Made by a program: the position numbers and the translations under genes. Of a DNA stretch of 64,000 nt, positions 60,884-64,000 are shown piece by piece (the first letter of the stretch is position 1; every line of letters begins with the position of its first letter). The stretch covers positions 1 to 64,000 of the forward strand of contig SFDB01000016.1 of the NCBI GenBank assembly GCA_004558825.1. The letters are read 5' to 3'. Below the pieces are notes generated by a model. The model saw only the letters and a list, made by a program, of their open reading frames with translations. It was not told the DNA's origin and ran no database searches. The stretch is from Clostridiales bacterium. GTDB taxonomy: Bacteria > Bacillota > Clostridia > Christensenellales > CAG-138.

Positions 60884-62098
60884 TTACGGTTCGTTCGTCG
60901 GGTCGGGCGACGGATCGTCCGTCGGATCGATCGATTCGGTGGGCGAGGGGGCAGGCTCCTGCGTTGGCGACGGATCGCTCGAAGGCGTGGGCGTCGGCGA
61001 GGGAGACGGTGTAGCCGAGGGTGTTGGCGACGGTGACGGCGTTGCCGAAGGCGTGGGCGTCGGTGATGGCGACGCGGACGAAGAAGGCGAAGGATTCAGC
61101 GTCGGTTTAGGTGTGGTCGGCCTCGGCGTAGGCGTCGGTGCTCCCAAGTCTACTCTGCCGCCGGGCGTACCATGCCCGCCGTGACCTGCTGAATTAGTCG
61201 GAGCGACATAGGGCGTTACGGTCGGAACAGGTTTATCGTAAAGGCTGCCGCCGCTTGTGTTCGAAGGCTTGTTTGAAGAGCCGCTGTTAGTTGAATTTGG
61301 ACGGCTGTCCACAGACTGAGCGCCGCCGAGGCGGTCGTCCTGCCTTTCCTGCTTCTCAACGAGCCTGCATTTGACAAAGCGGGCGAGCCCTTCGCTTTCG
61401 TATGTTACGAGTACGAGAGGCGTTGACTTTTTTGTCGCCGATATTTCGCTCTTTATGTCGTCTGCCGCGACTGTGTAAGATGACTCTACGGCATATGTGT
61501 AAACCGTTTTTGAGCTTTTGACTATGACGGAAGCGCCTGATTCGAGCGTAGCTATGTCATGAAAAAGCTTACCGGGAGTCGGCCCCTTGAGGCAGACGAG
61601 CGCTGTCACTCCGCCTGAGTCGATCTTAGCGGATTTTGAATACCTGCCGACGGCATATGTGAGCTCGTGGCTGCCCGCGTTGTCGGCAATGGGCAGATTT
61701 ACGCCGAGGCTCGGTATGCTTAGCGTGCCTATGCAGTCCAATGCGCCTTCTCCGTGCTCTGCCGCGTTATCGCCGTCGAGCCAAAGCATGGATTCGACGA
61801 ACGGGTCGTAGCGAAGGCCGGATATAAGAGGAGTGTCGGTCTGTATGGTCCCGAGGTCTACTGCGGTCGATACGTTTGAGCTGTTCGAGAATATGTCGGC
61901 AAATCCTCCTGATCCGCCATTGCCGAGCAAAACGGCGGCGACTATTGCTCCGACGATTACTACAGGTACGGCTATAATGCCGACGGTTACGGCGGTTCTC
62001 TTTCCCTGCGGCATTGCTGCAATTCTCTTTTGGCTGCGCCTGAAAAACCGTTTCATGTCGCGTGAGAACAGCTTAAAGAATTCTTTTATTTTATACAA
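60884..62098 (-). CDS. Sortase-fold membrane protein lacking catalytic residues, with Pro/Ser/Thr tail
   Basis: A 404-residue protein: basic cytoplasmic start, membrane helix at about 36-58, a sortase-like domain (about 120-250) and a 130-residue Pro/Ser/Thr/Gly-rich tail. The sortase pattern is recognisable: GTLSIPSLGVNLPI (124-137), YAVGRYSKSA (148-157), a TALVCLKG strand where active enzymes have the catalytic His (here Cys169), LVLVTYES where they have TLxTC (here Tyr233), and LARFVKCRLV with the conserved Arg240. Loss of both His and Cys means no transpeptidase activity by the known mechanism. It may bind sorting-type peptides or serve structure. Confidence 0.7.
   Translation of the reverse strand: MYKIKEFFKLFSRDMKRFFRRSQKRIAAMPQGKRTAVTVGIIAVPVVIVGAIVAAVLLGNGGSGGFADIFSNSSNVSTAVDLGTIQTDTPLISGLRYDPFVESMLWLDGDNAAEHGEGALDCIGTLSIPSLGVNLPIADNAGSHELTYAVGRYSKSAKIDSGGVTALVCLKGPTPGKLFHDIATLESGASVIVKSSKTVYTYAVESSYTVAADDIKSEISATKKSTPLVLVTYESEGLARFVKCRLVEKQERQDDRLGGAQSVDSRPNSTNSGSSNKPSNTSGGSLYDKPVPTVTPYVAPTNSAGHGGHGTPGGRVDLGAPTPTPRPTTPKPTLNPSPSSSASPSPTPTPSATPSPSPTPSATPSPSPTPTPSSDPSPTQEPAPSPTESIDPTDDPSPDPTNEP
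60945..61130. repeat. Degenerate in-frame repeats coding a Pro/Ser/Thr tail
   Basis: The end of the sortase-like gene is built of degenerate units of about 30 bases, read on the minus strand as PSPTPTPSAT, PSPSPTPSAT and PSPSPTPTPSS. Such tracts expand and shrink and often span the cell wall. Confidence 0.65.
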
Positions 62099-62141
62099 GG
62101 CTTATCCCTCCGTTTAAGTGTTTGTATATCAACTCAAGTAT

Positions 62142-62169
62142 ATTATAACAAATCTCCGTAACTTTTCAA
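62142..62169 (-). promoter_or_regulatory. Probable promoter of sortase-like gene
   Basis: On the minus strand, TTGAAA (62169-62164) and TATAAT (62147-62142) have a 16-base spacer, 44 bases before the start codon at 62098. Confidence 0.6.
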
Positions 62170-62192
62170 TTAACGAACTGTGAATAAATCGC

Positions 62193-62221
62193 TTGTACAG
62201 CGCCGCGGCGTGCATTATAAT
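62193..62221 (+). promoter_or_regulatory. Probable promoter of glpK
   Basis: TTGTAC (62193-62198) and TATAAT (62216-62221) with a 17-base spacer. The start codon at 62251 gives a short leader of about 23 bases. Confidence 0.5.
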
Positions 62222-62250
62222 ATATGAAAAGTTTCTTTCGGAGGCCGATG

Positions 62251-63753
62251 ATGCGCAGATACATTTTATCGATTGACCAGGGTACGACAAGCTCGCGCGC
62301 GATAATCTTTGACAGGGACGGGCGCGTAATGGGCAAGGGACAGCGCGAATTTAAGCAAATACTGCCGCAGCCGGGTTTTGTTGAGCATGACCCTTTCGAC
62401 ATACTCTCGTCGCAGCTCGCTGCGATTCGCGACGCATTCGCTTCGTCAGAAGTCGGGCAGGAGGAGATACTTTCAATCGGCATCACGAATCAGCGCGAAA
62501 CGACGATTGTATGGGAGAGAGCGTCAGGGAAACCCGTGTATAACGCCATCGTATGGCAATGCCGCCGCACGGCAGGAATATGCGAGGATATAAAGGCACG
62601 GGGATTTGGAGACCTCATTAAGCAGAAAACGGGGCTTATCGTCGATGCGTATTTCAGCGCGACAAAGCTTAAATGGATATTTGACAACGTTCCCGATGCC
62701 CGACGTCGTGCGCATAACGGCGAGCTGATGTTCGGAACGGTAGACACATGGCTCATATACAACCTTACGGGCGGCGCGCATCTGACCGATTATTCGAACG
62801 CGTCGCGTACCATGCTCTTCGATATCGACAGACTTGCATGGGACGATACGCTATGCTCGGCTCTCGATATTCCGCAGTCAATGCTGCCGCGGACGCTCCC
62901 TTCGAGCGGCGAGTTCGGGTGCGTCAGGGGCGGAATCGACGGACTTGAGGGCCTCGCGGGAGTGCCGATAACGGGCGTCGCCGGAGATCAGCAGGCGGCT
63001 ATGTTCGGACAGCGATGCTTTGAAAAGGGCTCGATGAAAAATACCTACGGCACAGGCTGCTTCCTTATGTTAAATACGGGCGAGCGCTCTGTCAGATCAA
63101 GCAATGGTCTTCTCGCAACGATCGCATGGGGGCTGGACGATAAAGTGACATATGCGCTCGAGGGAAGCGTGTTTAACGCAGGTTCGGCAATTAAATGGCT
63201 TAGAGACGAACTCCGCCTGATAAAGTCGCCCGAAGAGTGCGATATGCTTGCCGAAACGGCTGGAGACACTGCCGGCGCATACTTTGTTCCTGCATTTACC
63301 GGGTTGGGGGCGCCGTATTGGGACATGTATGCGCGCGGAGCGCTTGTCGGCATAACGCGCGGCTTGAACAGGGCTCAGCTGTGCCGTGCGGTGCTTGAGA
63401 GTATCGCATATCAGGTTTGCGACATAGCGAACGCCATGCGTGACGACAGCGGATATAACGTACGCTCGCTCAACGTCGATGGCGGCGCTTCGAAAAGCGA
63501 CTTTTTAATGCAGTTTCAGGCGGACATGCTTGGCTGCGGCATACGCAGGCCCGAAAGCGTGGAGGCGACTGCGCTGGGAGCGGCCCTTCTTTCGGGACTT
63601 GCGAGCGGCGTATATGCTTCAATAAACGAGATACAGTGCATGAGGAGAGCGGAGAATGTGTTTTTGCCGAGCTGCTCGCAGATGCGCCGCGAAGCCTTGT
63701 ACGACGGATGGAAAGCGGCGGTCGAGATGATCAGAACAAAAAGCGAGCGTTAG
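62251..63753 (+). CDS. glpK: Glycerol kinase
   Basis: A 500-residue FGGY kinase: glycerol plus ATP gives sn-glycerol 3-phosphate. SIDQGTTSSRAIIFD, GITNQRETT, WQCRRT, GTVDTWLIYNLTGG, GVAGDQQAAMFGQ, NTYGTGCFLMLNTG and VDGGASKSDFLMQFQ are GlpK blocks. The ATG at 62251 is chosen by the family N-terminus (RRYILSIDQGTT) and GGAGG at 62239-62243; an ATG at 62248 directly before is an alternative. No other glp genes are in the window. Confidence 0.96.
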   Translation: MRRYILSIDQGTTSSRAIIFDRDGRVMGKGQREFKQILPQPGFVEHDPFDILSSQLAAIRDAFASSEVGQEEILSIGITNQRETTIVWERASGKPVYNAIVWQCRRTAGICEDIKARGFGDLIKQKTGLIVDAYFSATKLKWIFDNVPDARRRAHNGELMFGTVDTWLIYNLTGGAHLTDYSNASRTMLFDIDRLAWDDTLCSALDIPQSMLPRTLPSSGEFGCVRGGIDGLEGLAGVPITGVAGDQQAAMFGQRCFEKGSMKNTYGTGCFLMLNTGERSVRSSNGLLATIAWGLDDKVTYALEGSVFNAGSAIKWLRDELRLIKSPEECDMLAETAGDTAGAYFVPAFTGLGAPYWDMYARGALVGITRGLNRAQLCRAVLESIAYQVCDIANAMRDDSGYNVRSLNVDGGASKSDFLMQFQADMLGCGIRRPESVEATALGAALLSGLASGVYASINEIQCMRRAENVFLPSCSQMRREALYDGWKAAVEMIRTKSER

Positions 63754-63907
63754 GTTATTTCACGGATAATAAACTGAAATGCAAAAAAGAAGGGAAGGTT
63801 TTATAATTTTCAGTATTCTTCAGGAATGTGTTTAATGAAGTTTCAGAACGTTTTTTATGTCAAAACTGTAGCCAAAGCTTTGACTTTATGGTATGATTAG
63901 CATAATC

Positions 63908-63927
63908 GGTATAAGTATTACTATACC
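63908..63927. promoter_or_regulatory. Palindrome upstream of the partial exported-protein gene
   Basis: GGTATA (63908-63913) and TATACC (63922-63927) are inverted 8 bases apart, near a possible TTGACT (63880-63885) and CATAAT (63901-63906). It may be an operator for the gene starting at 63961. Confidence 0.35.
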
Positions 63928-63960
63928 TATATCCGAAAAATTTTAGGGAGGATACACACA

Positions 63961-64000
63961 TGAAAAAGCTTTCAAAGCTTCTCTGCGCAGTGCTTTCGCT
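63961..64000 (+). CDS. Start of an exported protein (cut by window edge)
   Basis: ATG at 63961 follows AGGGAGG and begins a signal peptide (MKKLSKLLCAVLSL). Only 13 codons are visible, so the protein cannot be identified; it may be a lipoprotein or secreted binding protein. Confidence 0.6.

Noticed and set aside
60864..61184. Plus-strand Gly/Val/Asp-rich frame that looks like a repeat protein
   Set aside because: It is the reverse reading of the Pro/Ser/Thr repeats in the sortase-like gene.
1..64000. CRISPR arrays, insertion sequences, tRNA or rRNA genes, phage attachment sites
   Set aside because: I looked for spaced direct repeats, transposase motifs and cloverleaf patterns and saw none that I could support by eye.

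Overview
The window looks like chromosomal DNA of a low-to-mid GC Firmicute, most likely a gut-type member of class Clostridia. The reasons are strong AGGAGG-type ribosome binding sites, sigma-A style promoters, a zinc-binding ribosomal protein L31, a SpoIIQ-like M23 protein that hints at sporulation, a DUF1292 protein, MarR-controlled paired ABC exporters and a giant secreted VWA/Ig-like surface protein. The exact genus cannot be read from the sequence. I saw no rRNA, tRNA, insertion sequence, phage genes or CRISPR array.

Layout. (i) 353-4875, minus strand: a compact five-gene run (GH13 amylase, zinc-ribbon membrane protein, GNAT acetyltransferase, TatD hydrolase, solute-binding-like lipoprotein). 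(ii) 5240-13081: a 2613-residue secreted protein with four copies of an unnamed module alternating with Ig-like domains, then a VWA domain. (iii) 13181-16612: a lipoprotein followed by an apparent RiPP (modified peptide) cassette: HprK-like kinase, radical SAM/SPASM enzyme, PqqD-like chaperone and, behind its own promoter, a five-cysteine 81-residue putative precursor ending in serine. (iv) 16800-48484: about 32 kb of tightly packed plus-strand exopolysaccharide genes behind a strong promoter at 16701-16729. They encode a membrane UDP-sugar 4,6-dehydratase, a priming phosphoglycosyltransferase, many GT2 and GT4 transferases, pyruvyltransferases, LicD, an O-acetyltransferase, a deacetylase, an EpsG-like polymerase, a Wzm/Wzt exporter, dTDP-3-amino-sugar genes and rfbACBD. 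(v) 48744-52879: a MarR regulator with a heterodimeric ABC exporter. (vi) 53020-64000: housekeeping and mixed genes: a lone GT2, a MATE transporter, HdeD-like, M23 and DUF1292 proteins, rpmE with a structured leader, GNAT, deoD, a sortase-fold protein without its catalytic residues, glpK and the start of an exported protein.

The exopolysaccharide locus is visibly mosaic. A 7-bp tandem duplication breaks the dehydratase gene. An ATP-grasp gene is reduced to its two ends. A low-GC two-gene cassette sits between the N-terminal and C-terminal stumps of a lost GT4 gene. A GT2 gene is broken, and the glycan-binding half of Wzt has a base composition unlike its ATPase half. The pathway logic is clear in places. 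rfbA and rfbB supply dTDP-4-keto-6-deoxyglucose; rfbC and rfbD take it to dTDP-L-rhamnose; the FdtA/QdtA-like isomerase, the aminotransferase and a GNAT-GT2 fusion could take it to an N-acetylated 3-amino-3,6-dideoxyhexose and transfer it.

The best candidates for undescribed biology are the kinase/radical-SAM/PqqD/peptide cassette beside the glycan locus, the repeat module of the giant surface protein, the catalytically dead sortase-like protein, and the slippage-type switch in the dehydratase gene.
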